Shown here: in pieces, positions 10,944 through 22,600 of the stretch
Layout of the letters: every line of letters begins with the position of its first letter
Numbering within the stretch: position 1 is the first letter of the stretch
DNA from: Pelobates cultripes
Lineage: Eukaryota; Chordata; Amphibia; Anura; Pelobatidae
Assembly (NCBI GenBank): GCA_933207985.1
Contig: OW240917.1
Location: 240,507,402-240,571,401, forward strand
Length of the DNA stretch: 64,000 bases
Direction of reading: 5' to 3'
Position numbers and translations under genes: made by a program
The notes under the pieces: model-generated
What the model saw: the letters and a program-made list of their open reading frames with translations, nothing else
Told to the model about the DNA's origin: nothing
Databases searched by the model: none

Positions 10944-11939
10944 GTATCTCCTGAACACAATTACTTTTTGGACCTTACACCCAGGGACCATCTCCAACTC
11001 ACCTGGATCTGCACATTGCATTTAAAGTGATATTACCTGAGTTGGACCATAGAGAGTTTTAAACTGAACCCTCTTTTATAACAGTGTTATCCTATGAGTT
11101 CTCCTTTTTATACCATACAGGAATACCTGTGTCTTTTGCCTCCATTATTGGAGAAGGAATTATACTGTATTCAGGAATAACTATAATTCACCTGTGTAAC
11201 ACATATGGTGGTGCCAAGCTCTGGGAGTTAGAGCATTAATATTATTCCAATTTTGCGCTGAGCACTTTATATTTGTATTATATATTTGTTTCACTGTTGG
11301 TGGAATCTTTTGTGATTAATTCCACTGTGTTCACAGCTGCATGTCCTAGCGCTCATATTATTACACTACTGTCTGGTATTTTGGCCTCCAACTTGGCCTT
11401 ACACATACCACCCGATTAGCAAGGACCTTCCCCGCCAGCTGCGACAGGAAAGCGGAGTCAACTTCACAAAACACCAGCCAAGCTACAAGGTAGGGAAGCT
11501 GTTACCACGCCAGAATTTTTAAAATGGCCGAGGTAAGGGTGGAAAATGCCCACCTAAATATATACCACAGCCCCCCTTTACCACACCCCTTCGTAACACT
11601 CCTCCCCAGTTACACCTACACCTTTCCACACATGCCTCTTATCTGGCCAGCCTTTGGCCGCCTCCTCGGGTTCTTATAGAGAGAAGGGGCTTTGGGTGAC
11701 AGGCAGGACTCTGTTCCTAAGAAACCTCAGTAACTTTCAATTCCTCTTTATTAATTTTTTTATGGGACAGGGAGGGTAAGGAAACAAAATATAATGCTAG
11801 ATCTATTTCTATAGCTTCCTTTTACATGGTGGAAAACTTTGATCTAAAAAAAAAAAAATTGTTTTGTTTTTTCGTGATGGGGGAGGGGTGCCGATACAGT
11901 TCCTCGCCAAGGGCGCTGGAGACCCTAGGTACGCCTCTG

Positions 11940-14900
11940 TTCATACTTGGTGTCCCTGCCAGGCTACTACTCCTTCCGTAATGCTGACTATCCTCAGGGG
12001 TGTGGTACAGGAGAGAGCTAGGATGTAATGTCACTTTCTATCCCCCCCAACTTTCTCAGAGCACCACGCACGGGGACTAAAGAGGAGACCTTGCTAGAAC
12101 AATATGACTACTGCCAGGTCTCATTCACAGTGGGGAGCAACTTACAGTTGTCATAGGTTGCAGGGGTCCTCCGTGTCATCGGGGACCCCGCAACGTATCG
12201 CTGCAATAAAAATCTGTCACAACTACTCAGAGCGGCAGGGCCCCTGACTGCCTTGGGCAATCACTGATGTGCCCAAGTGGTCAGTCTGTCTGTGCATTGA
12301 GATGATGTAATCTGGGAGATTTAGTTATCCTTTAATGTTACTTGTTAAGAAAAAGCACAATCCCTCCAACCTTTGTCTCATGATTACTAACTATAGTTAG
12401 ATGGTGAATCTGTCTGGTAGGGGCATATTTAAAAATTAGCAGAGTGGTATTTAACAGACTTAGGTGGCACGCACTGTGCTAAAAAGGTAAAACTTGGTAA
12501 ATACCCTGCAAACTTTCTGTATTAGTGGTACCCAGCAGCATCCGTCAACACAATAGGGGGTTGTTTATTAAAAAAAAAAAAAAAAATAGGGTAAAAAAGC
12601 ATTACAGTAGGAACATTACAATGGTTGTTGTGGTATTTGCTCCACGTTTAGAACTTAGAAATGTTTGCATCTCCTGGGCTTTGATCTACAAAGATAATCT
12701 CCCCCCCCCCCGCCCCCCACTGTCATCCAGTGCTTTTATTGGACCTTGTGCGTCAGAACAAAGTCTGCAACGCCAGAGCTGTCTCAGCCCCCCCCTGCAA
12801 ACAAACATTTTATTAAACTTTTCAAAGCTCTGGATTAATGTAACAGCTGGGAGTAGCTGGAGCTATTTGTTTTATAAGTCTGTCTGGGCTGGGAAGCAGC
12901 CCACATTTACTGTCACTTGGGTACACCAGTGTTACAAATTTATCAGGCACAATTATCCTATTTTCTACTCCTTACTAATAACCCCCATTATTACCTTATC
13001 TATCAGCTCATGAGGGGGCCAAACATGACAGCAATGTAGAGGTGCCGTTTAACCAATTAAGAAATTAAGCTAGGGGCTGGACAGACTCCAGTGAATATGC
13101 CTTTCTGCGGATTTCTTCATAAGCACCAAATTGAGGTGAGTTACAGAGTTTATTTGGTCGATCTGTTTTTATTGAGAGGTATACAGAGATTAGACTGCCA
13201 AATTTGCTTAGGAAGCATTTGACTAATAAGCTGCAGCCAATATTCCTTGCTCAACATGCATAGAAGACAAATAACTCCTTTTAAAATAAGATTTAATTAA
13301 ATGGTATACAGAGATTTTACAGCCAGTTTTATAAGGATATCATCACACATATAAACAGTTGCTGTGATATACTTGATGGCTCAGCATGTAATAAACACAA
13401 TTACCACATTTAAAAATGAACTAAAGAAAGATAGATGGGTACCACTGGAAGGTAGATTTAAAAAACCTCACATATCCAGTGCAAAGGGTAAATAGCACAT
13501 ATAAAATTAATCAACACCATGCTTATGGTCCTGTACTATTTGAAATCATCGGATTCCCAAAATAGCGAGACTATTCCCAAATAGAAGCACGGTCTCAATT
13601 GTCCAGAACAGTCCACTCCACCCACCCCAGGCTTTAACAAGAACACATATGCATTGCTCTCTGATCTGATTTTTGGCGTCTAAATGGATCTGGACATGAG
13701 ATGGCATTGGCTATAGACCCTCTAAGGATGTGAAAAGTCCCTTCAAGGCCCGCAACCCAGGTATGCGTCAATAGGCAATGGACAACTCAGTGATACGGTA
13801 TTCCTCCATGGTCTCCTAGGGCTTTTCATTACAGAAACTTTCATCTGGGTAGAACCAGTCATGGGAGACCCAGGGCCGGCGCGTCCATAAGGCAGCACAG
13901 GCACCTCTCCTGCCGGTCACTTCTTGTAGCGTGGCCGAGCACCAACCAGCAGTGCTGCGGACTGTGTGGATGGGCGGCGATATGAACACGTCATATCTCT
14001 GCTCCCTCTGTAGCGCACAGCGTCGCTGGCAGCCAGCAGGGGCGGAGCTATCACTGGCCCCTTTCTTATCAGATGGAGGAAGTGATGTCCTCCCAAGAAG
14101 ACTGAAACAGGAGAAGACCGAGAGGAGTGCTGGGCAGGGCCAGCACCTTAAACTCCCAGTTACCTCAGGCAGCACTCTGGATCCCAGGTAAGCCACCCTC
14201 CTGAACCCACAAAGTAGGAAACAGGAGGGTGGCTAGAAAAATGTCGGTCAGTGTGTTTGTGTGTGTATGTATGTCGGTCAGTGTTTGTGTCTATCTGTAT
14301 GTCTGTCTATCTGAATGTGTATCAGTTTGTGTATATTTGTATCTGTGTATATGCATGTGTGTCAGTGTGTGTATATTTGTATCTGCGTGTGTGTAGCAGT
14401 GTATGTGTATATATGCATACATCTCAGCATTCAAACGCCAACACTACACACAAATACACACCTGCATGCAAACGTCAACACTACAAACACATCTGTATCA
14501 GACCCAAAAATTATATATAAATATACCCCTGCATTCAAAAACTAACACTTCACATAATTGCATGCTTGCATTCAAACGCAAACACTACATACAAATACAC
14601 CGCTACATTTACACAAACATACTCCATACATATACTGCTCAGTGCTAAAAACAATCCTGCAAGCATGGGGAATCGGTAGAGCCCCAGCTTTCAAAGCATT
14701 GTTAAAGTTGCACGACAGATGGGGATCTATCTTTTAGCCACCCTGTGTACATACACAGACATACATACACAGACAGTTATACAGAGACGTACAGACGTAA
14801 ACGTAGGTAACACTCCAATAGTAAGGATGGTATATTTATTGATAAGTGAACCACCCCATAGAAAGTGCGATGTTTCGGCTCAGCAGAGCCTTATTGCATG

Positions 14901-16336
14901 ATTAATTATTGCATGAAATGTTTGCGTATTTATGTCTCTGTATGCCTTGTCTGTATGTCTCTTTATGACTGTCTGCTTATGAATGTCTCTGTATCTGTGT
15001 ATTTATGTCTCTATATTCCTATCTGTTTCTTTATGTCTGTGTCTGTATTTCTCTGTGTGCCTGTCTGTATGAATGTATGACAGTGTACCTGTATGTGTAG
15101 ATTTTATGACTGTTTGATTGTGTGCCTTTTATGACTGTGTGTCTGTATATTTTTGTGACTGTGTGCCTGAATGTCTGTCTTTGTGTCTGTGTGTTTGTAT
15201 GTCTGTATGTTTGTGCATATATATATATTTTGCCTGTATCTATGGCTATATGGGAGAAAAAGAGACAGTAGGGGCTGGCAGGGAAGTAAGAAATACATAA
15301 AAGGGGTTGTAGGAGACGCACTAAAGTGGGGTGTAAGGCACAAAGGGCCCAAATGTATAAGACCTTCAAAAGAGTGGATATGGAACACTAATAGGGGTAA
15401 GAAATTCAAAAGGCGGGCTACGAGACACACAGGTGAAGATGCATCTTCACCTTTGTAGTCAAAAATCCTTGCACCGGCCCAGGGGACACCATAAGCTGTG
15501 TTCTGGGGCATTGCTATCTGCGGTTTAGGATCGGCCAAAAATCGTCAAACTTGTCCAGCCGAGCCATACTTAATTCTGGCAGGCCCTGGGTAGTGTGATA
15601 TCTGCCATCTTAGAGTGAACAATGCTCAAGGCCACGTGTTAACTGTAGCTCACTGGTGTGCAGGTTCTCCCAAGCTTACAGTGTCTGTTTTCGCAAGCAA
15701 ATAACAGCAAAATACTGAGCTTATTCATGGAGCTCACTTGAGATGCGACTGATCTGCATGGAAGTCAGGCCCTGCCCCCCTCGGTTACAGAATTTAAGCA
15801 AAAAATATCCACGCTGTAACTATAGTGGAGTTGGAGAATTCTTCTAAAACAGCATCTTTTTTGGATAAAAAAAAAAAAAAGTTTGTGATCTAATGAATAA
15901 ACCTCACAGTATAAATCTGCAAGTAGAATCGTATTCTTCTCCTTTCCAACCAGATTTGACCGATCCATGCTTATTTCAGTTGCAATTTTATATCCCATTA
16001 GTGTGAGCAGCCTGGTGTAGATTTACAAAATGTTCCTGCATTATTTATAGAATGTTTGTGTTTTATTCACTAAACTGTATTTTAAGAAACAAATTGCATA
16101 ATAGTGAATGCAATAGACAGGTTCCAACCTTGTTAGTTCTTTTTGCCAGATTGTTTAATATTGTAGAGAATTTATTTTTATTTTTTGTTTTGTTAGTTAG
16201 TGAAAAAAGAACAGCCCTAGCAGTTGTGTAACTACAATTCCCATCATGCTTTACAGTGCCTGCTGCTAAGAATTGTCATTTGGATACTAGTGTCTTTATG
16301 CTTTGACAGAATAGATGAATGCAGGATATCCTAGAA
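11940..16336. other. gene-free intergenic stretch
   Basis: No exon is recognised. 14245-14420 and 14930-15230 are TG/TCTGTATG-rich simple repeats, and 14420-14640 is the AC-rich counterpart. 13860-14190 is a more GC-rich patch of unknown nature. In mammals ACE lies on this side of CYB561, but none of its hallmark metallopeptidase sequence (HEMGH) is visible. Confidence 0.5.
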
Positions 16337-16472
16337 CAGGGATAGGCAACCTCCGGCACTCCAGATGTTTTGGACTACACCTTACATGATGCTTTGCCAG
16401 CATTATGGCTGTAAGAGAATTGTGGGAGATGTAGTCCACAACATCTGTAGTGCTGAAGGTTGCCAACCCCTG
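16337..16472. mobile_element. hAT-type MITE
   Basis: The ends are CAGGGATAGGCAACC and GGTTGCCAACCCCTG, and the interior is itself partly an inverted repeat (GATGTTTTGGACTACA against TGTAGTCCACAACATC). A CAGGG terminus is typical of hAT MITEs. A clear 8-bp target duplication is not visible. Confidence 0.6.
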
Positions 16473-16639
16473 TCTTCAGCAGCTGGATAGCTACTGGTTA
16501 CCTGGCCCTAGGCTAATATGAGGCTGTCTCTGTACCCTGTGTCATATTTACAATGTTATGCCCAATTTTGCATTAAGATGTACTGAGCAGACACACCCTC
16601 GTGCAGTGTTACATTGTTACACTCATAAGTACATACCAT

Positions 16640-17011
16640 ACAGCATGTCATGGCCAGCAGCTGTCTCTTATCTCCATGGCAACTCTGGGCTGGGATTCTA
16701 ATCCCTCCCACAAGTTAAAAGCAGGAAATAGGACTAGCCTGCCTTGGGTGACATGGACAGGGAGGGACAGGCAGGAATAAGAGACACACTGGGACAAACC
16801 CTGGCAGATGGGCTCAGGTATTGACAGCAAAGTGCAAGCCAAGGACTGACACAGGCTGAGCCAGCAGGATTGCCAGGGGCTGGGATCCAGGCACCCACTG
16901 CCTTAGAAGAGGAGGCCACAAACTGGCAGCTTGGGTAAAGTCAAAAACTCAGTACACAGAGGGATTGTCTGGATCCAGCTGTCTGCAGACCTGGGAGCAG
17001 CCTGTCAGCAG
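16640..17011 (+). promoter_or_regulatory. CYB561: probable promoter / 5' UTR exon of CYB561
   Basis: This stretch is more GC-rich than its surroundings and ends at TGTCAGCAG followed by gtaggaaa, a plausible splice donor at 17012. The first recognised coding exon of CYB561 has a splice acceptor a few dozen bases before its ATG, so a separate non-coding first exon must lie upstream, and this is the best candidate. The transcription start cannot be placed and no TATA box stands out. Confidence 0.35.
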
Positions 17012-17861
17012 GTAGGAAACTGTGCTGTGTGTATCAATCCCCTGCCATTTACATTTACTATTTTGTCTTCTGTTTACCTCTCCCAGGGTGCTATGCATGT
17101 GTGCCTAGTGTATTTGTATTTGATTTGGGTCACGAGATGAGACACATTCTAAATGTTCTGGTGGATGCAATGCCTCACCTCCCAGAACAGGAGGTTAAAG
17201 AAAAATAATACTAACGTATAGCAAACATTGGGCAGTCTCTACTCCTATTATGTTCAGCCAGAAGCTGCCGTGACCAATAACTAGCCTATTTTTCTGGCCC
17301 AGCCTGGTAAGTGCGTATATAAACAGCAGGTTATCTGATGGATTATTGGTTTTTATAGGACTCAAGCAGTGAGTTCCCCTGGCACAGTGGGACACAGCTG
17401 TAGCTGGTTAAATAATGCTACCTGTTACGTGTGCATGGCTGCTGCCCACCCCCAACCACTCTCATCCATCTGCTTAGAATTCGATTGAAATGTAATAAGG
17501 GTTGATAAATAATTGGTTTACGCCACACAGATGAATCATGGTGACTCCAGACTCACTGTCCCTCGCCCCAGGCTGCGTGTGTCTGTTCTTTGTTTGCAAT
17601 AATTAGCTATAAGTGGAAACATCAATGATAGCAGCGCCCTTATTATATATAGAAAGTAGAACCACATCACCTTTCCTCCACCATTGTGTGATGTCAAAGT
17701 CAGATATGTTGATTATTTTTTGTTTTTGCTCAGCAAGTATGTTCCAACAACCATGTCTCACAATGCATAGCCACTGTAATATTTTGTTGCAGTGAGCTAA
17801 TGCAGTTTGCATCTGGATAGAACTGAATTGTGATGTTATTTGCTACCTTTTTGATAAATAT

Positions 17862-18050
17862 TTAAACGGACACTATAGGCACCCAGACCACTTTATCTCA
17901 TGTCCCCGTCTCCATAGTCCTGCAAAGTAAAACAATAATTTCCTTGCTGGACTAAGACCGCCTTTAGTGACTGTCTATCAAACAGCCACTAGAGGCACTT
18001 CCTGGATTCTAGCATACTCTGAGTCCCTTAAAATATGCTGGATGTCATGA
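17862..18050. mobile_element. partial T2/Kolobok-like MITE
   Basis: It starts TTAAACGGACACTATAGGCA and continues with the CACCCAGACCACTT and CCACTAGAGGCAC segments seen in the other copies. The right end could not be found, so the copy appears truncated. Confidence 0.5.
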
Positions 18051-18844
18051 GTATTCCTCTGCATCTATGGGTCACTTTCTCTGCTTGAGGAAATCACTTT
18101 CTTATTGTTCATCCACACAGGGGTATAGGAGGATTTCACCTTAGCCATTTGGGTCTGGCAAATTGACACAGGCTCATTGTTATAATGGTGAGAGATCAAA
18201 TGTATTTTTTGGAAGGTTATTCTACAGTTCAACAAAATAGGGGTAGCATTCTTCAACTTAAAGGGAAAGAAAATAAAATAAAAAGAAGAAAAAAAAAAAA
18301 CTATTGTAAAGATATATATTGTACCCATAAAACCAGAACAGACAGAGTAATATTTTCTCAACCATTCTCTAAGTGTCTTGATAGCACTAGGTAATTCAGG
18401 CTTTACGGAGCCTGGAGAATGCCATCTTGCAATAAAATTTTTTTGTAAAAAATCACATAGCATTTCATTTTGTGATAAGGTTTTGTGTTAAAGTTTTCTC
18501 TTTATGAGAAAGATACAAATATGAAGTGATCGCGGTGTCTATCCACACAGCAAACTATCTATACATAAATCAGTTTTGTGAATTGGAAAAGAAAAAAAAA
18601 AAGTTTTCTAAGTTCACATACATGTACATAACCAGTCGGTCTCACTCACACAATCAGTTATCCCTGCAGCACAACATAGAATTCCAAGGAGGCTTAAAGG
18701 GTGAGCTACACAGTCCGCCTCCGCAAGGCACTTGCTGAGAAGATTCGAAACCCTGTAACCAACTTTGTCATAAATTCTCATTTATGATGAATATTTCATT
18801 TATCTCTTAGTTGTGAATTACAGATGTTGGAAACAGTCTATCCA

Positions 18845-19277
18845 TTAAAGGACCACTATAGGCACCCAGACCACTTCAGCTCAATGACGTGGTCTGGGTG
18901 CCAGGTCCATCTAGGATTAACCCTGCCTGCGGAAACTGCTATGTTTACATATGGGTTAATCCAACCTCTAGTGGCTGTCTCATTGACAGCTGCTAGAGGC
19001 GCTTCACTGTGATTTTCACAGTGAGAAGAAGCCAGTGTCACTGGCTGAATGCGCGCGCAGCTCTTGCCACGCATGCGCATTCAGCCAATGACATCAGAAG
19101 AGGGAGGAGAGTCCCCCAGCGCCGAGGGAGCCCGGCGCTGGAGAAAGGTGAGTGTTTTAACCCCCTTCCTCACCCTTCAGCCCGGCGGGAGTGGGACCCT
19201 GAGGGTGGGGGCACCCTCAGGGCACTATAGTGCCAGGAAAACAAGTTTGTTTTCCTGGCACTATAGTGGTTCTTTAA
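18845..19277. mobile_element. complete T2/Kolobok-like MITE
   Basis: TTAA at 18845-18848 and at 19274-19277 flank inverted termini AGGACCACTATAG and CTATAGTGGTTCT (one mismatch). The last 70 bases also fold back on themselves around GTT (GGAAAACAA against TTGTTTTCC). The interior carries a CpG-rich GCGCATGCG-like patch. No protein is encoded. Confidence 0.75.
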
Positions 19278-19429
19278 TAACACATACTTTGTAATATACG
19301 CACGTTATATATGGTTTCAGGCACTTTATCTTTCCCATCACCCATGATGTAAATAATCCTGTTTTTCAGGCTCTTCCTTGTTCTTTGGTCTTTGACTGCC
19401 ACTGGCAGTGACCTTTGCTTGTCATCACA

Positions 19430-19628
19430 ATGGACGACTCTCCCCACCAGAACACTGGATGGATGCCATACTGGATTGCCCTGTCCCAAATCCTTGGGGT
19501 AGCAGCTTTAGCGGTGACCGGGACATGGCTGTCACATTACAGAGGGGGGTTTGCCTGGTCTGGAAATCTGCAGTTTAATGTCCACCCACTCTGCATGGTG
19601 TTGGGAATGGTGTTTTTGTGTGGAGATG
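19430..19628 (+). CDS. CYB561: CYB561 coding exon 1
   Basis: It encodes residues 1-66 plus one base. ATG at 19430 is chosen because [10 protein letters not shown] leads directly into the first membrane helix. An upstream in-frame ATG at 19415 would add five residues and may lie inside the acceptor context. Helix 1 spans about residues 13-32 and the start of helix 2 carries His52 in NVHPLCM. Donor: gatg/gtaagt. Acceptor: 19368-19369 (tttttcag) or, with a pyrimidine-rich run before it, 19407-19408. Confidence 0.95.
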
Positions 19629-22600
19629 GTAAGTACAACTGGCCAGGGAAGGAGGCTGGCAAATATATTGTTTGATAATATTATGTCTGTCTGGAATTAC
19701 TGTAGTAGCTAGGTCTTGCCAATGTAATTACACTTGCTCCAGAAATGAGACTAAATGTTGCTGTAACAAGCACTTCTTCACCAGATTTGCACAATGTTCC
19801 CAACTGCTTCTTCAGCCTATGGAATCTTTTAAATGAAAATAGTGTGGGCAATATGTTTGAGAACCTGGGAAATGCTACCACTCTAAGGCCTACTCCCAAA
19901 TGACCTCTTAATAAAAATCAAAACTTGTGTCTCTACATAGGTTGTTGAACAAAAATTTCCATTAAAAAAAAAAAAAAGTGTACCTAAAAAAAATACTTGA
20001 GGGCGCCTGACATCAGTGATATAAACAAAAAGTTATATCATTACCAATCTTGCTGCTAGAGTAGTTCGGCATAAACTCGTAAGCAGAATAAGGGAAAGAA
20101 TACGATAATAGAGGAGTACACCTCTAGAAACACACTCACAAGGAGAGTGGTACAGCTCTGTAAGAAATGTGCAAAATCCACTGTGGCCAACACTTGGGAT
20201 AGAGTACCACTAGAACACAGTTGTCGAAAAGGTTGTCCAATTCCTGGAGCCGCACAGGTCGCTACTCTCTAAGGCTCTGATCTCATTGGGTACCCTGTTG
20301 CTTGACTCGTTTTGTCCCATTTCCGTCTGGATTGCTTTAAGAGCTGGTTGATTGGTAATTCTATAACTCTTGATGTAGATCACTGGTGTCTGGTGCCTTT
20401 GAGGTTTTTTTTTTGTTTTTTTTTTAGGAGGCTCCTATTTTGGCACTTTTGTTCATGGAAGTGCTGGACAATAAGCCAGCTTGCTCTCTCCAATAGTGAA
20501 ACCGAAAAGAGACTGACATATTTGTCAGGTTTTCCGATGCTTTCATGAAAGGTAATTCCTTCACAATGCAAAAACTAATTTTTCCGGGACCCACACAATA
20601 TATCCCTGGAAAAAGATCAAAGAATCCACACCAGAGTTACAGCATGTTAAAGATTTGTGTGATAGCTTAGTCCATGTCTCCAAAAAGGGGTTCTCGGACC
20701 TCTACGGAGGCGCTCTCAAGCCCCTGGTATTCTCTGATGCCTCCACACCACCCTCCAAAAGTCCCTATCTGAAGAACAGTTCCAGGGTATCTCCCAGTAA
20801 GGTACTCGATATGTAAAGTGAGTCCAGGCGATCCCCAGAGATCTGTCTGGGAAGCACAGTAAGCATCCGGGCCCCCCATGCTCCACCCCACAGTGACAAT
20901 AGCCCCTTTCAGGGGCTCTTGGGACCAGGCCCATTGTCTATGGGCAGAAGGCTGGCCTTCAAACCTCTTCAAAAGTGTGTGGCACAAGAGCTGCCATCAC
21001 AGCAACTCCCTTCAAATGTTTGCAGAGTGTATTCTTCAGCAGAAAATTTACTCCTTGCAAGCAGATGCTAAGCCCAGTCAGGTCTAAAAAAAGGCTTATA
21101 ATACTCAATAGAGAGCTCAAGGCCTGGGGTCAGAAATGGATAAATATTAGACCGGATGGAGCACTGTGCCAGGGGTTTGCATTGGGAATCTGCTATAACA
21201 AAATGTTTTTTCTGGTTTCTGATAAGGCAGCATTTTAAAATGTGATCAGTTTTCTGGTTTCCCGATGTGACATCCTGTTTTAATGTAGCATTAATTTTCA
21301 GAGTAGCGATTTGAGAAGAGTACATGGAGAATAGAAAGGGCTGAATAACGAAGTCTTTTTGACTGATACCGAGGTGTTGTTAAAGAACTGCGTAAGATAC
21401 AAGATACGAGAAAGTGTACAAGTTATCACAGAAAAGCCCAAGCTACTGAATCTTGTATTTCATGTGACAGAAAGATGCCAACATCCCAAAACATTTGCAG
21501 AAACCCCATTGTCCCGACTCCATCAATCCTAGTTTAGTGAATAATCCCGATTGAGTGGCAAGGTTATAAAAAAAATTGGTATGAGCTGAAATAATCTAGG
21601 ACCTCCTCAGAGGGTATTTGTTTTCATTGTATCCATGTTGAGGTTCATTCTTCTGACCTTCTATTCTGCGCAGTTTGTGGTCATGAATTAGTTACTGTGA
21701 GCAGCTTAGCTCCAGTTGCCAATTAAATAATATTAAATCACAGTGCCTGAGTCAGAGATGAGCCCTGCTCAATCTTATTAAGCAATTAAAATAATTTCTC
21801 TTTTATTATTAACCACGTCTCGGTTATAAACTGGATTAGCTTTATTCATGCTGTACGTCAAGCAAGGGAAAGATGTGCGAAGGAGGGGACATGATCTGGA
21901 TTTGGTATTGTCATTTGTTGCAGGTTATGCCATCAGCTGACAGAAATATGAGGCATTAGACAAAAAAAAAAAATAATTACTGCATCCATTATCCCTAAAT
22001 AATGCTGCTTAACTGTCACTTTATAAGGCGACTCGGTGGACACATCCTGTTCAGACACCTACCTCATCTAAGGTTTACTAATTGTTTAATTTGTTCTAAT
22101 AATATTACTCCAGCAAGAAGGAATGTCGGAACGGTCCCTAAAGTGTATTTGTCATAGGATATGGGAATATTTATTTTGGACCACCCTGAGTACAAGTGGC
22201 ATTATATATATATATATTGTTCCCTCATCCCCTGTTTCTTTCTTAAAGCACTCCTGGTGTATCGAGTTTTCAGAAATGAGACAAAAAAAGCAACCAAGAT
22301 CCTTCACGGTGTCCTGCACATCCTTGCGCTGATAATCTCCTTAGTAGGTAGGTAGCTATGGCTTCCTTGTGATTTGGTGAGAAAGGGGTGAGTGGTTTAC
22401 ATTGATCTCCTGTGAGTGAAGCAGACTGATCAAACAACAGTTTTTGAGCTAAAGATCTTCCCTCTATTCCCCAGGAATCATTGCTGTATTTCAGTTCCAC
22501 AAGTCAAGCGGGATTCCGGATATGTACAGCTTGCACAGCTGGTGTGGCATGGCGACATTCGTCTTCTACATCTTGCAGGTAAGATGCCGATTCTTTTTAT

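Larger units (their letters stand above)
9047..11939. mobile_element. 2.9-kb non-autonomous hAT-like element
   Basis: The left end reads CAGGGGCGTACC (9047-9058). The right end reads GGTACGCCTCTG (11928-11939), its inverted complement with one mismatch. The flanks are TTCATACC on the left and TTCATACT on the right, a 7 of 8 match to the 8-bp target duplication that hAT transposases make. Inside are a GA-rich minisatellite, a long palindrome and scattered AT-rich sequence. No hAT transposase domain is seen in any frame. It could alternatively be a composite in which a smaller hAT element was invaded by other repeats. Confidence 0.6.
17012..19369 (+). other. putative first intron of CYB561
   Basis: The stretch between the proposed 5' UTR exon and the first coding exon contains two T2-like MITE copies (17862-18050 partial, 18845-19277 complete). 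Otherwise it shows nothing recognisable. Confidence 0.35.

Noticed and set aside
12525..13013. 162-codon plus-strand open frame
   Set aside because: It starts in a poly-A-derived Lys run and a poly-C run. There is no recognisable domain and no conservation argument.
14251..15538. Several Cys/Val/Tyr-rich open frames
   Set aside because: They come from TG/TCTGTATG simple repeats and their AC-rich complements.
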